Notes: a model not told the origin generated them from the letters alone. DNA of 64,000 nucleotides from an uncultured Vampirovibrio sp. (GCA_910583875.1 CAJTXT010000003.1:1-64000); one strand, 5' to 3'. Shown: positions 7,741-16,838, numbered from the stretch's first letter. A program made the numbers and translations.

Positions 7741-10263
7741 TTACTTATTTATTTCAATTCGCTGTGAGGTTAATCGTAAAATAGAAGACTTGTAGAAGTC
7801 TGTATTGATATTTAAGTATTCGCCAAGAACAAGTAATGAGAATAAGAAATCGCGAACTTCTTCCAAATTTTCATTTGCTTGAAGAACTTTTTCTAATAGT
7901 TCAGTAAATTTCATATAAATTTTGTTGAAATACATATTTTGAGCTTCTGCTATATCGACTTTTAGCCCTAAAGTACCAGCGCAAGCAAACAGTTTTAATA
8001 TTCTGTCTAATCTATTCATTTCAAAGTTTTTTATGAAATTATAAATTGAGTATTGAATTGTTTTAGAGAAAATATCGCTTGTTTCTGTTTTATTGATTTC
8101 TGTTTGGAATAGTGCAGCTTCTTCATTAAGCTCTATTGCTCTTTGAATAACATTTTCATCAATAATATCTTCACTATTTTTAAATAGTTTTGTAAAATCG
8201 TCAGTCAAAGTATATTGAGCTGCAAGTTTATACGCATTAGGTACATTCATTCCAAGAGCAATTAATTGCATTATAGAATTTTTATTATCATTAAATACAT
8301 CTTTATAATTATTAGCAAATTTGCTCAATTTATCTTTTATTGAGTTTACTAATATTTTGCTTCTGTCTTCTAATAAAATATCTTTTAGTGTGTAATATTT
8401 ATTTCCGAAGATTTTATCTAAAAGTCTTATTATTTCAGTTGTAGGCTGATGTAAATAAGTATCTTTTAATTGCTTTGCAAGCTCCATTATATTTTCTGAT
8501 TCATCATATTTTTTAATTGAACAATGAAAATCTCCTTCCGGGAATTGCAATGAAGCAAAGAAGAAATCTGATTTTTCAAGTGTTATTGTAGATTCAATCT
8601 CAATTCTGCCGACAGAGAATATAGTAGTTCCCTTTGAAGCGTATTTATAGAAATGCTTTTTAATATTGTAGCAATATAATGATGAATTTTTCTCAAAAAT
8701 TGTGTTAGCAGATGTAATTGCCCATAAAGCGGCAATTTGTTTTATTGAAACAACAGAAGGTTTAACAAATTTTTCATATACATCTTTACCTGTTCCAAAA
8801 CCTTTAATGTTGCTTTGTGCTTTTTCCAGAATTTTCAAAAATCCTGCTTCAATATCTTTATTTGTAAAGGAAGCTGCTAATTGCATAGCGCGCGCTGCGT
8901 ATTTCATAATTTGAGTTGTTTCAAGACCGGAAATTTCAGAGAAGAACCAACCGCAGCTTGTATACATTAACATTGCTTGTCTTTGAATTTCCATTAATTT
9001 TATTGCTTTAACGGTATCCGTGTATCCAAGTTTATATTTTTGATTTTTTTCTAAAAATTCATTTATAGTATCTTTATTTCTATTTAAAATAACATCAACA
9101 TATTCGTTTCTTGCCTTCCAAATATCGTTATAATATTTATTTCCGTATTCTTCAAAAATTTTAATAAGTTCATCACGAACATAGTCAAGAGCTTCTCTTA
9201 ATGGTTTTCTCCATTTTTGGTTCCAGCCGTAACCTCCGCCAGTAGAACATCCGCAATCATCGCACCATCTGCCTACACCGTGAGTGCAGCTCCAAGATGA
9301 TACATCTTTAATATCAACTTCATATTTTGGCGGTTCTTGTTCTAAGTAGTTTGCATAGTTTGTAATTTCAAAGCCTTCATCTTCTGCACGTATTTTAAGA
9401 ACATAAGCTAAAGCCATATCCCCAAATTTTGTGTGGTGTCCGTAGCTTTCACCGTCTGTTCCTATATGTACAAGCTGATTATAATCTCTTTGTGAAGATA
9501 TTCCATCTTTTAATCTGGAGACAAATTTATTACCGTCTGTAAGCAGTTCATCAAATGCAACAGATTTTGAAATTGAACCGTCATAAAAGAATAAATCTAT
9601 ATATTTTGATTTATCTGCTTTTGTATAATATCTGTAGGCTCTAGCCGGGTCTATGTTTCCCCAGCTTACATCATTCCAATTATCGTTAGAATTTAATTTC
9701 CGTACAGCTTTTGCTTGATAAGGTGAAAGAATTGTGAACTTTATTCCGCAATCAATAAGGGCTTCCATTGTAGCGTCATCACAAGCAGTTTCAGCAAGCC
9801 ACATACCTTCAGGTTTTCTTCCGAATCTGCGTTCAAAATCTCTAATACCCCATAATATCTGAGTATATTTATCATTTTTATTAGCTAAAGGAAGTATTAT
9901 GTGGTTATAAACTTGTGCTATAGCATTTCCGTGTCCGTTATTTTTTTCGGCACTTTCAATATCTGCTTTTATTATTCTTTTATAAGAATATGGTGAATGT
10001 TGTTCCATCCAAGATAATAGTGTAGGACCGAAGTTAAAGCTTATGTATGAATAGTTATTTACGATATCCATAATTTTATTATCTTGCGTAACTATTTTAG
10101 AAACAGAATTAGGTGTATAGCATTCTGCAGTCACTCTTTCATTCCAATCATGGAAAGGTTTGGCACTATCTTGCACTTCTATTGTCTCTAACCAAGGATT
10201 TTCTCTTGGAGGTTGATAAAAGTGTCCATGTATTGTTAAATAAGCTTTTTTATTATCCTTCAC
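7741..10263 (-). CDS. Glycoside hydrolase family 57 protein with DUF3536
   Basis: An 840-residue protein. The GH57 start is clear (ITIHGHFYQPPRENPW-like, read as LTIHGHFYQPPRENPW), with AETACDDATMEALIDCGI and the HIGTDGESYGHH segment where GH57 enzymes hold an active-site acid. The remainder matches the long helical DUF3536 part, including the Cys-rich CTHGVGRWCDDCGC stretch. GH57 enzymes act on alpha-glucans, so glycogen or polyglucan processing in the cytoplasm is likely; the exact reaction is unknown. The start is GTG at 10263, with AGGAG eight bases upstream; no in-frame ATG lies close. Confidence 0.88.
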   Translation of the reverse strand: MKDNKKAYLTIHGHFYQPPRENPWLETIEVQDSAKPFHDWNERVTAECYTPNSVSKIVTQDNKIMDIVNNYSYISFNFGPTLLSWMEQHSPYSYKRIIKADIESAEKNNGHGNAIAQVYNHIILPLANKNDKYTQILWGIRDFERRFGRKPEGMWLAETACDDATMEALIDCGIKFTILSPYQAKAVRKLNSNDNWNDVSWGNIDPARAYRYYTKADKSKYIDLFFYDGSISKSVAFDELLTDGNKFVSRLKDGISSQRDYNQLVHIGTDGESYGHHTKFGDMALAYVLKIRAEDEGFEITNYANYLEQEPPKYEVDIKDVSSWSCTHGVGRWCDDCGCSTGGGYGWNQKWRKPLREALDYVRDELIKIFEEYGNKYYNDIWKARNEYVDVILNRNKDTINEFLEKNQKYKLGYTDTVKAIKLMEIQRQAMLMYTSCGWFFSEISGLETTQIMKYAARAMQLAASFTNKDIEAGFLKILEKAQSNIKGFGTGKDVYEKFVKPSVVSIKQIAALWAITSANTIFEKNSSLYCYNIKKHFYKYASKGTTIFSVGRIEIESTITLEKSDFFFASLQFPEGDFHCSIKKYDESENIMELAKQLKDTYLHQPTTEIIRLLDKIFGNKYYTLKDILLEDRSKILVNSIKDKLSKFANNYKDVFNDNKNSIMQLIALGMNVPNAYKLAAQYTLTDDFTKLFKNSEDIIDENVIQRAIELNEEAALFQTEINKTETSDIFSKTIQYSIYNFIKNFEMNRLDRILKLFACAGTLGLKVDIAEAQNMYFNKIYMKFTELLEKVLQANENLEEVRDFLFSLLVLGEYLNINTDFYKSSILRLTSQRIEINK

Positions 10264-10288
10264 AACTATCTCCTGAATATTTTATTTG

Positions 10289-10792
10289 TTATTTTTTTTC
10301 GGTTTTATTCTTTTGAGAAAGAACAGTAAATGTTTTTACATCAACCCAAGGATCACCAAGTGCTGTAGAAAATACATTACCTGTAATTTTGACTTTGTCG
10401 CCAGCTTCAAGGTCAATATTTTTTTCTGCAACTTCTCTTGTTAGAAATATTTTCATTTCAGATAATGGAATTGTATGATCTGTAACATCTGGTCTTTTAA
10501 TTAGGAGCCCAATGTATTTTGCTGGGTCTCTATATGCTGGTTTGTAGTCAAGACCTAAAGATGTATACGTAACAAATTCTGCGTTAAATGTAATTGTTTT
10601 ATTCAAGTATTTACTAGGACAATTAACAACATCAACAGGTGATACATTTAATATGCTAGTTGTTGCAGTTGTTTTTGTTTGTTTTACAGGTGCTGCTGTT
10701 GGTGCTGCATTCGAAACATTAATATTTGCATTTAATGAAATTACAGAAACTGTAATTAATATATATAGTAAACTTTTAAACATTCTTTTCAT
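10289..10792 (-). CDS. Secreted OB-fold-like protein, unknown function
   Basis: 167 residues. Residues 1-29 form a signal peptide (MKRMFKSLLYILITVSVISL, with a likely cut at SNA|A), followed by a Thr/Ala/Pro-rich linker. The mature part is beta-rich: YLNKTITFNAEFVTY, IGLLIKRPDV, MKIFLTREVA, and AGDKVKITGNVFSTALGDPW. That order resembles small periplasmic OB-fold domains that bind ligands or nucleic acid, but no family is recognised. It reads toward GH57 with a 25-base gap. An in-frame ATG at 10783 is an alternative start. Confidence 0.7.
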   Translation of the reverse strand: MKRMFKSLLYILITVSVISLNANINVSNAAPTAAPVKQTKTTATTSILNVSPVDVVNCPSKYLNKTITFNAEFVTYTSLGLDYKPAYRDPAKYIGLLIKRPDVTDHTIPLSEMKIFLTREVAEKNIDLEAGDKVKITGNVFSTALGDPWVDVKTFTVLSQKNKTEKK

Positions 10793-10902
10793 AACATAAC
10801 CTCAAAAAAACAAGTAATAATTATGCGGGTTCTTCATACCCACATTATATTTTAACACATTTTATAAAAAATATTATATCCAAACGGAGTAAATGTGCAT
10901 AA

Positions 10903-10997
10903 AAAAGTGTAGACTGAAACAGTTTTGACGAACTATTTTTATAATACTTTTTCGCAACCCCGAAAGAAAGTGTTCGCTCGTTTCAATCTACATTTTT
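10903..10997 (-). terminator. Long imperfect hairpin downstream of leuB
   Basis: The outer arms TGTAGACTGAAAC and GTTTCAATCTACA match at 12 of 13 positions. Inside, GAAC/GTTC and a CTTTTTCG/CGAAAGAAAG stem continue the fold. On the minus strand the structure is followed by TTTTTT, so it can act as the leuB terminator. It is far larger than an ordinary terminator (95 bases). The rest of 10793-11084 shows no gene. Confidence 0.6.
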
Positions 10998-11084
10998 AAT
11001 ATAACTGATTTTTCAGGCTTTTTCACTCTACTGTAGAGTAATTTTTTCTTAGTTTATTAGTTCTAAAAAAGTAACTCTTATGTA

Positions 11085-12167
11085 TTAATATTTTAGAATA
11101 TTAGCTTTTATAATATCGCCTATTTCTTTTGTTCCTAATATTGTCATTCCATCTTGAGCAATATCTTTAGTTCTAAATCCGTCTTTAAGTGCTTTTCTTA
11201 CAGCATTTACTATTTCATCATGTTCAGTATCCATATTAAATGAATATTTAAGCATCATTGCTGCAGATAGTATTGTTGCAATAGGGTTAACTATATTTTG
11301 ACCTTTTAAATCAGGTGCGCTTCCATGAATTGGTTCATACATAGCAAGTTTTGTGTCTGATAATGAAGCACTTGGCAATAAGCCTAATGAGCCTGATAAC
11401 ATTGAAGCTTCATCTGATAAGATGTCACCAAAAATATTACCTGTCAGAACAACATCAAATTGTTTTGGGTTGCGAATTAATTGCATTGCAGCGTTATCAA
11501 CATACATGTGTGATAATTCCACTTCTGGATATTCTTTAGAGGTTTCTATTACAATTTCTCTCCATAGCCTTGAAACATCAAGTACGTTTGCTTTATCAAC
11601 AGAACATAATTTTTTATTTCTTTGCATTGCAACTTTAAATGCAACGTGAGCAATTCTTCTTATTTCGCTTTCAAAGTAACACATGTTATTATAGCCGAAT
11701 TTTTCGCCGTTTTTTGTTTCAATGCCTTTTGGTGTACCAAAATATACATCACCTGTAAGTTCTCTGATTATCATAATATCTGTACCGGAAACAAAATCTT
11801 CTTTTAAAGGTGAAAGTGAAGTTAATTCCGGATATACAGTTGCGGGTCTTAAATTAGCAAATAAATTTAATTCTTTTCTAATTCCTAAAAGTGCACGTTC
11901 CGGGCGAACTTCAGGAGGAAGTGTATCATATTTCCAGTCGCCGACTGCACCTAATAATACAGCATCTGATTTTTTTGCAATATCTAGTGTTACATCAGGA
12001 AGAGGAGTTTTATATTCATCATAAGCGCATCCGCCTATTAATGCCGGTTCAAAGTTAAAATCTATTGAATGTTTTTCGCCTATTGCTTTTAAAACTTTTA
12101 CAGCTTCATCTGTAACTTCTTTTCCTGTTCCATCACCTGCTAAAAGTGCTATATTATATGTTTTCAT
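11085..12167 (-). CDS. leuB: 3-isopropylmalate dehydrogenase
   Basis: 360 residues, the normal LeuB length. It catalyses NAD-dependent oxidative decarboxylation of 3-isopropylmalate in leucine synthesis. Diagnostic blocks are GDGTGKEVTDEAVKVL, LLGAVGDWKYD, FANLRPATVYP, ELTGDVYFGTPKG, the DKANVLD substrate segment and HGSAPDLKGQNIVNP for NAD binding. GGAGG lies eight bases before the ATG. No other leu gene is in the window, so the pathway is dispersed. Confidence 0.95.
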   Translation of the reverse strand: MKTYNIALLAGDGTGKEVTDEAVKVLKAIGEKHSIDFNFEPALIGGCAYDEYKTPLPDVTLDIAKKSDAVLLGAVGDWKYDTLPPEVRPERALLGIRKELNLFANLRPATVYPELTSLSPLKEDFVSGTDIMIIRELTGDVYFGTPKGIETKNGEKFGYNNMCYFESEIRRIAHVAFKVAMQRNKKLCSVDKANVLDVSRLWREIVIETSKEYPEVELSHMYVDNAAMQLIRNPKQFDVVLTGNIFGDILSDEASMLSGSLGLLPSASLSDTKLAMYEPIHGSAPDLKGQNIVNPIATILSAAMMLKYSFNMDTEHDEIVNAVRKALKDGFRTKDIAQDGMTILGTKEIGDIIKANILKY

Positions 12168-12205
12168 ATATTTACCTCCAATTATAGATATACTAGCATA
12201 AAATT

Positions 12206-12313
12206 TATTTTTGTAGAAAAAGCTTTAGGATTTTATTTCTCGTCCTGTGATTTCGCGATACCTAAAATCAATGGACTTCGAAATAAAATCCTAAAGCTTT
12301 TTCTACAAAAATA
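12206..12313. repeat. Perfect 34-bp inverted repeat with conserved loop (element A)
   Basis: Arms 12206-12239 and 12280-12313 are perfectly complementary over 34 bases. The 40-base loop runs TCGTCCTGTG...CAATGGACTTC. A second element at 37395-37503 has arms of unrelated sequence but the same loop ends. This copy lies between the divergent starts of leuB and the MFS gene, so it cannot be a plain gene-end terminator. Confidence 0.85.
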
Positions 12314-12377
12314 TTAATTGAATCTTGATTTTGTGCTAGTATTCTTGTGTCGGAATATTAATATTAAGAGTCTGTAT

Positions 12378-13598
12378 ATGAATAGATTTTTATCAACATT
12401 CAGGTCACTGCAATATAGAAATTTTAGATTGTTTTTCCCAGGCTTAGTAAGTTCTCAAATAGGCATGTGGATACAAAATATTGCTATGGGCTGGCTGGTA
12501 TATAATATGACAAATTCCCCTTTTATGATGGGGACAATTATGTTTTTTAATGCAATTCCGCTTTTTATTTTGACGCCGTTTGCAGGTGTAATTATTGATA
12601 AATTTGATAAACATAAACTTTTAATGATTATACAAATATTATTTGCATCTCAGGCATTTTTGCTTGCAATATGTACACTTGCCGGCGTATTAAAAATATG
12701 GAATATAATCATTTTAGGAATGTTTTTAAATATTGTTGCAGCTGTTGATACACCGTTACGACAATCTATTTTTGTTAATTTAGTTGATGATAAAAAAGAT
12801 TTAGGTAATGCTATCTCTTTAAATTCAACTTGTTTCAACCTCGCCAGATTAGCAGGCCCAGCAATAGCGGGAATTCTTATTGCGGCAGTCGGCGAGGGAA
12901 TTTGTTTTCTTATAAACTTCTTATGCTTTCTGCCTTCTATTTTTCTTGTATCTATGATGAAAGTTAATGAACAAAAAGATGAGCATGTAAAAAATGAAAC
13001 AATTATAGAAGGATTAAAAGAAGGGTTTGAATATATTAGTAATGATAAAAGAATAGTTTTGGTATTAATACTTTTAAGTATATTTAGTTTTATTGGATTA
13101 ACTTATCCAATGTTAATGCCAGTTTATACAAAAGAAGTTTTTAAAGCAAATGCTGATATTCTAGGATATTTGATGGCAATAGCCGGAATAGGCGCTTTAA
13201 TATCGTCTTTATTAATTGCTTCAAAACAGTCGTTTCGAGGCTTCAAATATATAGTATGCTTAGGTGTATTCTTATTTGGTACAGGGTTTATAATACTGGG
13301 ATTTTCAAACAATATAACTTTATCAATGATAGCAATGTTTATTCTTGGTTTAGGAATGACAACAGGACTTACCTCTATGAATACACTTATACAGGCAGTT
13401 GTATCTGATGAAAAACGCGGCAGAGTAATGAGTATTCATGCAATTTGTTATATGGGAACAACCTCTATAAGCAATTTTGCTGCTGGTACATTGGCTGAAC
13501 ATATCGGTATTTCTTTAACAATGCTTTTGTTTGGTATTATACTTGCAGTAACGGCAATATTCTTTTTATATAAATTTAAGAATTTAAAATTTGCATAA
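12378..13598 (+). CDS. MFS transporter (MFS_3/EntS-like)
   Basis: A 406-residue polytopic inner-membrane protein with about twelve hydrophobic segments. The start YRNFRLFFPGLVSSQIGMWI and the loop DKFDKHKLL are typical of the MFS_3/enterobactin-exporter-like group, with DEKRGRVMSIHAICYMG in the second half. These proteins export siderophores, drugs or other small molecules by proton antiport; the substrate here is unknown. The ATG at 12378 is preferred over one at 12318 because it brings the first helix to the normal distance from the N-terminus. Only a weak AAGAG precedes it. Confidence 0.88.
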   Translation: MNRFLSTFRSLQYRNFRLFFPGLVSSQIGMWIQNIAMGWLVYNMTNSPFMMGTIMFFNAIPLFILTPFAGVIIDKFDKHKLLMIIQILFASQAFLLAICTLAGVLKIWNIIILGMFLNIVAAVDTPLRQSIFVNLVDDKKDLGNAISLNSTCFNLARLAGPAIAGILIAAVGEGICFLINFLCFLPSIFLVSMMKVNEQKDEHVKNETIIEGLKEGFEYISNDKRIVLVLILLSIFSFIGLTYPMLMPVYTKEVFKANADILGYLMAIAGIGALISSLLIASKQSFRGFKYIVCLGVFLFGTGFIILGFSNNITLSMIAMFILGLGMTTGLTSMNTLIQAVVSDEKRGRVMSIHAICYMGTTSISNFAAGTLAEHIGISLTMLLFGIILAVTAIFFLYKFKNLKFA

Positions 13599-13674
13599 AA
13601 AAACAAACTTTTAATTAAACCTGTTTTCTTATGCAAATTATATGGTATATATAACAGTTGAAACTAAATAATAT

Positions 13675-13788
13675 GTCATGCTGAACTTGTTTCAGCATCT
13701 AACCCGTTAGAAATTAAATCATAAACAGGATTCTAATTAAAAGTGATTATACAAAAATTGTAAGACCCTGAAACGAGTTCAGGGTGAC
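13675..13788. repeat. MITE-like interspersed repeat, copy 2
   Basis: 114 bases bounded by GTCATGCTGAACTTGTTTCA at the left and the inverted, slightly different CCCTGAAACGAGTTCAGGGTGAC at the right. Each end is itself a hairpin. The core holds AGAAATTAAATCATAAA and AATTAAAAGTGATTATAC, shared with copy 4. Most of the gene-free stretch 13599-13946 is this copy and copy 3. Confidence 0.85.
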
Positions 13789-13853
13789 ATATAAACTATA
13801 GTTATAACTTGATAGTTATATAAAAATATGAAAATCAAAGCATATATTTTGTT

Positions 13854-13929
13854 GTCATTCTGAACTTGTTTGACTACTTATTCCAGAATCTTTAATTTTG
13901 TGAAAATAGTTAAGCAAGTTTATTGTGAC
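13854..13929. repeat. MITE-like interspersed repeat, copy 3 (variant)
   Basis: It starts GTCATTCTGAACTTGTTTGA and closes with GTGAC. The left end is interrupted by GACTACTTATTCC before AGAATCTTTAATTTTGTGAA, the same variant as copy 5 at 18021. AGTTAAGCAAGTTT resembles the AGTCAAGCAAGTTT that follows copy 1. Confidence 0.7.
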
Positions 13930-13946
13930 AATTCTTCCTATTTTCT

Positions 13947-14315
13947 TTATGCAGAAAATGTCATTAATGCTCTTACGGAACGAGCTGTATTTCTAACATC
14001 TTCTTCAGAGTGCATTTTAATTGTATCATCAAGAATTTTAATAGCTTCTGTTTTATCTTTTAATGCTAAAAGCTCATTAATAGAAGCCATAGCAACTCTT
14101 GCACTTAAATCATTAATACCTTTTCCTTTAGAAATAAGTACAACTCTTAATGATTCATGAGTATTTTTTCTTATTAATGTTTGAGCTGTTAATTCTCTAA
14201 TTTCATCATCAGCAGAATTTGTACCCATTTCTGTTAATAATTCAATTGCAGCTTCGCTGTCATTGTGTTCGCCTAATGCTTGAATAATATTTCTTATTTT
14301 TTGGTTGTTATCCAT
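13947..14315 (-). CDS. HEAT-repeat-like helical protein
   Basis: 122 residues, almost wholly alpha-helical. Helix pairs such as IRNIIQALGEHNDSEAAIEL, DDEIRELTAQTLIRKN and LSARVAMASINELLALKD have the spacing and Ala/Leu pattern of HEAT-type repeats, which usually serve protein binding. AAAGGA sits six bases before the ATG. It begins 11 bases after the stop of the 153-residue gene, so they form a two-gene operon. No catalytic motif or signal peptide is seen. Confidence 0.65.
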   Translation of the reverse strand: MDNNQKIRNIIQALGEHNDSEAAIELLTEMGTNSADDEIRELTAQTLIRKNTHESLRVVLISKGKGINDLSARVAMASINELLALKDKTEAIKILDDTIKMHSEEDVRNTARSVRALMTFSA

Positions 14316-14326
14316 ATCTCTATCCT

Positions 14327-14788
14327 TTAGTTTCCTTCTATTTCAGGTGTTAAATCAGACCACATTGATTTTAAATCATCAACTGAACGGTTTGTTAAAT
14401 TTTTAACACTATATTCTCTATCCGGGAATAGTCTGTTTTTTATTCCTTCCATGTTGAAAGTAATTTCTGTATTGCCTATTCTTTCAATTTGGTCAAATAC
14501 ATTAGATGTTACTTTTTTACCAAAAGAAACAATTGCATTCATTCTTGATTTGAATGATTCGTTAAAATTATTTATTCCGCTTACAACAGCACTTGCAAAT
14601 AATTTACTTTTTTCTGCAATGTTATTTGAAGTCTTGTTTGCGCTTTCAAATACGTCTGCTTGTATAACATTTCCTTTGAAGCTTACTCCAAATGGATTTG
14701 TGCTTAATCTGCTTGTTTGTGTGTTTTTTTGTGTTTCGTTTCGTTGTAATGTTTTGGCTGTATGTAAACTTAGCTTCCCAATCTGCAT
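14327..14788 (-). CDS. Lineage-specific protein with N-terminal VSFKG motif
   Basis: I do not recognise this 153-residue protein. The N-terminus is disordered and Thr/Asn/Gln-rich, and ends in NPFGVSFKGN at residues 31-40. Three other unrelated proteins in the window have a similar N-terminal F-x-G element. The rest is predicted helical (ADVFESANKTSNNIAEKSKL, NNFNESFKSRMNAIVSFGKK). AAAGGA precedes the ATG. It is first in an operon with the HEAT-like gene. Confidence 0.65.
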   Translation of the reverse strand: MQIGKLSLHTAKTLQRNETQKNTQTSRLSTNPFGVSFKGNVIQADVFESANKTSNNIAEKSKLFASAVVSGINNFNESFKSRMNAIVSFGKKVTSNVFDQIERIGNTEITFNMEGIKNRLFPDREYSVKNLTNRSVDDLKSMWSDLTPEIEGN

Positions 14789-14915
14789 TTCAATAGTCCT
14801 TTCTATTTCCTTCTTTGTTTAATTCGTACAATAAGGTTATCATATTTGCTTTTTGAGAATATCGTTCTTTTGATGTAAATAATGTTTCAAGTTTGAAAAT
14901 ATATACAAATTAAAT

Positions 14916-14945
14916 ACTCCTTTTATAGGAGTGTTTTTTTTATTT
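14916..14945 (+). terminator. Orphan intrinsic terminator
   Basis: A 6-bp stem ACTCCT/AGGAGT with loop TTTAT is followed by GTTTTTTTT. It faces rightward, but the nearest plus-strand gene upstream ends at 13598. It may end a small RNA from about 14820-14945 or attenuate the 42-residue gene downstream. Confidence 0.6.
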
Positions 14946-15039
14946 TTTTGTAACAAATGTTAAACAATTTTTCTAAAAAATTAAAGATAAGAAAAGAGAA
15001 TGCCGTTAAGTATAATATCAGGAAATGAAAAGGAAAAAT

Positions 15040-15168
15040 ATGAACGAATTGAATCAAAACTTAGCTGAAAATCTTGGTGCATTTTTAATGGGATTTCGTG
15101 ACGAAGTTGTAAAAGGTATGCAAGAGTACATTCAAATGAATGGCAACCTTACATTAGAAACTCTCTAG
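15040..15168 (+). CDS. Small 42-residue acidic helical protein
   Basis: A 42-codon frame starting MNELNQNLAENLGAFLMGFR and ending NGNLTLETL. AAAAGGA lies six bases before the ATG, and a perfect TATAAT stands at 15011-15016 with a plausible distance to the start. It reads as one amphipathic helix. No family is recognised. The good start signals and the otherwise empty 250-base gap favour a real gene. Confidence 0.55.
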   Translation: MNELNQNLAENLGAFLMGFRDEVVKGMQEYIQMNGNLTLETL

Positions 15169-15208
15169 CCTGATACAGATAGTTTCTATATTTAATGGTC
15201 TCTTTTCT

Positions 15209-15838
15209 TTATTGTAAATAGGTGTTATAAGTTTTTTCGTATTTGATGGTTGTTTTTGGACCGTGACCCGGATAGACAGTAGTTTCGTCCGGAAGTGGTA
15301 ATAACTTTGTTTTTATTGAAGTTATCAGCGTGTCGTAGTCCCCGTCATAAAAATCGGTTCTTCCAATTGAGCGGAAAAACAACGCATCCCCAGAGAAAAG
15401 TTTGCCGTCGACATAATAACAAAGACTTCCTTTGGAATGACCGGGTGTATGGAATATTTGAATTTTATGTTTGCCAATATATAATTCAGAATTTTCATCA
15501 ATAAACGTTTCAAGCGTTAACGGGTCTTTTCCTTTGAAAGGAATACCAAAATATGACATTTCTTCTTTTAGTCTTGAAAAGTGAGAGATGTCATTTTTGT
15601 TCATATATATAGGAATATTGGGATATTTTTCTTGTATTTCAATTTCGCCTAATACGTGGTCGAAGTGGCCGTGTGTATTAAGGATAAATTTAATGTTGTA
15701 CCCTTCTTTATCAAGGTTAGATTTTATTTCTTCAAATGAGCCGCCTACATCAATTATTACTGCTTCTTTTGATTCTTCATCTTTTAGAATATATGTATTA
15801 ACTTCCAGTGGGCCGGTTTGTTTTATTTCTAATTGCAT
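15209..15838 (-). CDS. Metallo-beta-lactamase-fold hydrolase (glyoxalase II-like)
   Basis: The 209-residue protein has the full MBL metal set: HGHFDH (about residues 55-60), HTPGHSKGSLCYY, GDALFFRSIGRTDF and the terminal PGHGPKT. Length and motif spacing fit the small glyoxalase II-like group that hydrolyses thioesters such as S-lactoylglutathione or related substrates; the substrate here is unknown. AAGGATG precedes the ATG. It is a single-gene unit. Confidence 0.9.
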   Translation of the reverse strand: MQLEIKQTGPLEVNTYILKDEESKEAVIIDVGGSFEEIKSNLDKEGYNIKFILNTHGHFDHVLGEIEIQEKYPNIPIYMNKNDISHFSRLKEEMSYFGIPFKGKDPLTLETFIDENSELYIGKHKIQIFHTPGHSKGSLCYYVDGKLFSGDALFFRSIGRTDFYDGDYDTLITSIKTKLLPLPDETTVYPGHGPKTTIKYEKTYNTYLQ

Positions 15839-15946
15839 AATTCATCCTTTTTTTGATAAGTATAACATAGTTGTAAAAATAATTTATTATGCAGATTAAC
15901 AAAATCACAATGAGAATTTTTTTATACAGCACCTATTTATTTCCCT

Positions 15947-16126
15947 GTCATTCCGAACTTGTTTCGGAATCTGACCAATTAGGAATTAAATCATAAAACT
16001 TACTATTAAATTAAAAGTGGTTATATAGTTTGAAAGACTCTATGGGAAACCAATTTGGAATAAAATCATAATAATTAAAAGCGATTATACATAGTTAGTA
16101 AGACCTTGAAATAAATTCAGGGTGAC
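15947..16126. repeat. MITE-like interspersed repeat, copy 4
   Basis: 180 bases bounded by GTCATTCCGAACTTGTTTCG and TTGAAATAAATTCAGGGTGAC. Inner segments AGGAATTAAATCATAAAACT and TTAAAAGTGGTTATA match copy 2, and a second internal AATTAAAAGCGATTATAC suggests a partial duplication. It fills most of the gene-free stretch 15839-16224. Confidence 0.85.
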
Positions 16127-16224
16127 AAAAATGTAAACATATTAAGCATAATATAGTTCGCAAACTTCTTAAATCATATAAACAAAATTCATGCTAATAT
16201 ATTATCTATAACTTTGAGGTGTTT

Positions 16225-16836
16225 ATGGTTTTAGAAAATAAATTGGGAATAACAAATTCAGCTGAACTTGCAAGACTTGAAGAAAAAATCAGTAAATTAA
16301 AGGCAGTTGAATTGTTTGAAACAGGTTTATTGGACAGCTTTAAATCAGGCACTTTTGAAACGTTGTGTAAAATTCATCAGTATCTTTTTGAGGAAATATA
16401 TGATTTTGCAGGAAAACTTAGAACAGTTAATATAGCAAAAGGTAATTTCCGTTTTGCACCTGTAATGTATTTAAAACCTGCATTAGAAAATATAGAAAAT
16501 ATGCCGCAATCAAACTTTGATGAAATTATAGAAAAATATGTAGAAATGAATATTGCACATCCATTTAGAGAAGGTAATGGACGTAGCACTCGTATTTGGC
16601 TTGATTTGATTTTAAAACAAGAAATAAATAAAGTTATTGATTGGAATAAAATAAATAAAGAAGATTATTTATTGGCAATGGAAAGAAGTCCGATTAAAAA
16701 TATTGAAATAAAATACCTCCTAAAACAAGCATTAACCGATAAAATAAATGATAGAGAAATCTATATGAAAGGTATAGATGCAAGTTATAGTTATGAAGGA
16801 TATTTTACTTATAAAACAGATGAATTGAAGAAATAA
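16225..16836 (+). CDS. Class III Fic protein (AMPylase-type)
   Basis: A 203-residue Fic-domain protein. The catalytic motif is HPFREGNGRSTR (about residues 112-123), and the flap region lies around NFRFAPVMYL. Near the C-terminus SYSYEG (about 187-192) fits the inhibitory motif [S/T]-x-x-x-E-[G/N], which in class III enzymes such as Neisseria NmFic blocks the ATP site until oligomer state changes. Fic enzymes usually transfer AMP to a hydroxyl of a target protein. GAGGT precedes the ATG at 16225; a GTG at 16219 is also in frame. No partner antitoxin gene is adjacent, consistent with self-inhibition. Confidence 0.9.
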   Translation: MVLENKLGITNSAELARLEEKISKLKAVELFETGLLDSFKSGTFETLCKIHQYLFEEIYDFAGKLRTVNIAKGNFRFAPVMYLKPALENIENMPQSNFDEIIEKYVEMNIAHPFREGNGRSTRIWLDLILKQEINKVIDWNKINKEDYLLAMERSPIKNIEIKYLLKQALTDKINDREIYMKGIDASYSYEGYFTYKTDELKK

Positions 16837-16838
16837 TA

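Noticed and set aside
7741..10263. Overlapping plus-strand frames inside large genes (for example near 8702, 11722, 58133)
   Set aside because: They lie antisense to well-supported conserved genes, lack start signals, and have no recognisable domains; they follow from codon bias.
12206..12313. Element A as a plain terminator
   Set aside because: It lies between the divergent 5' ends of leuB and the MFS gene, where neither transcript should end.
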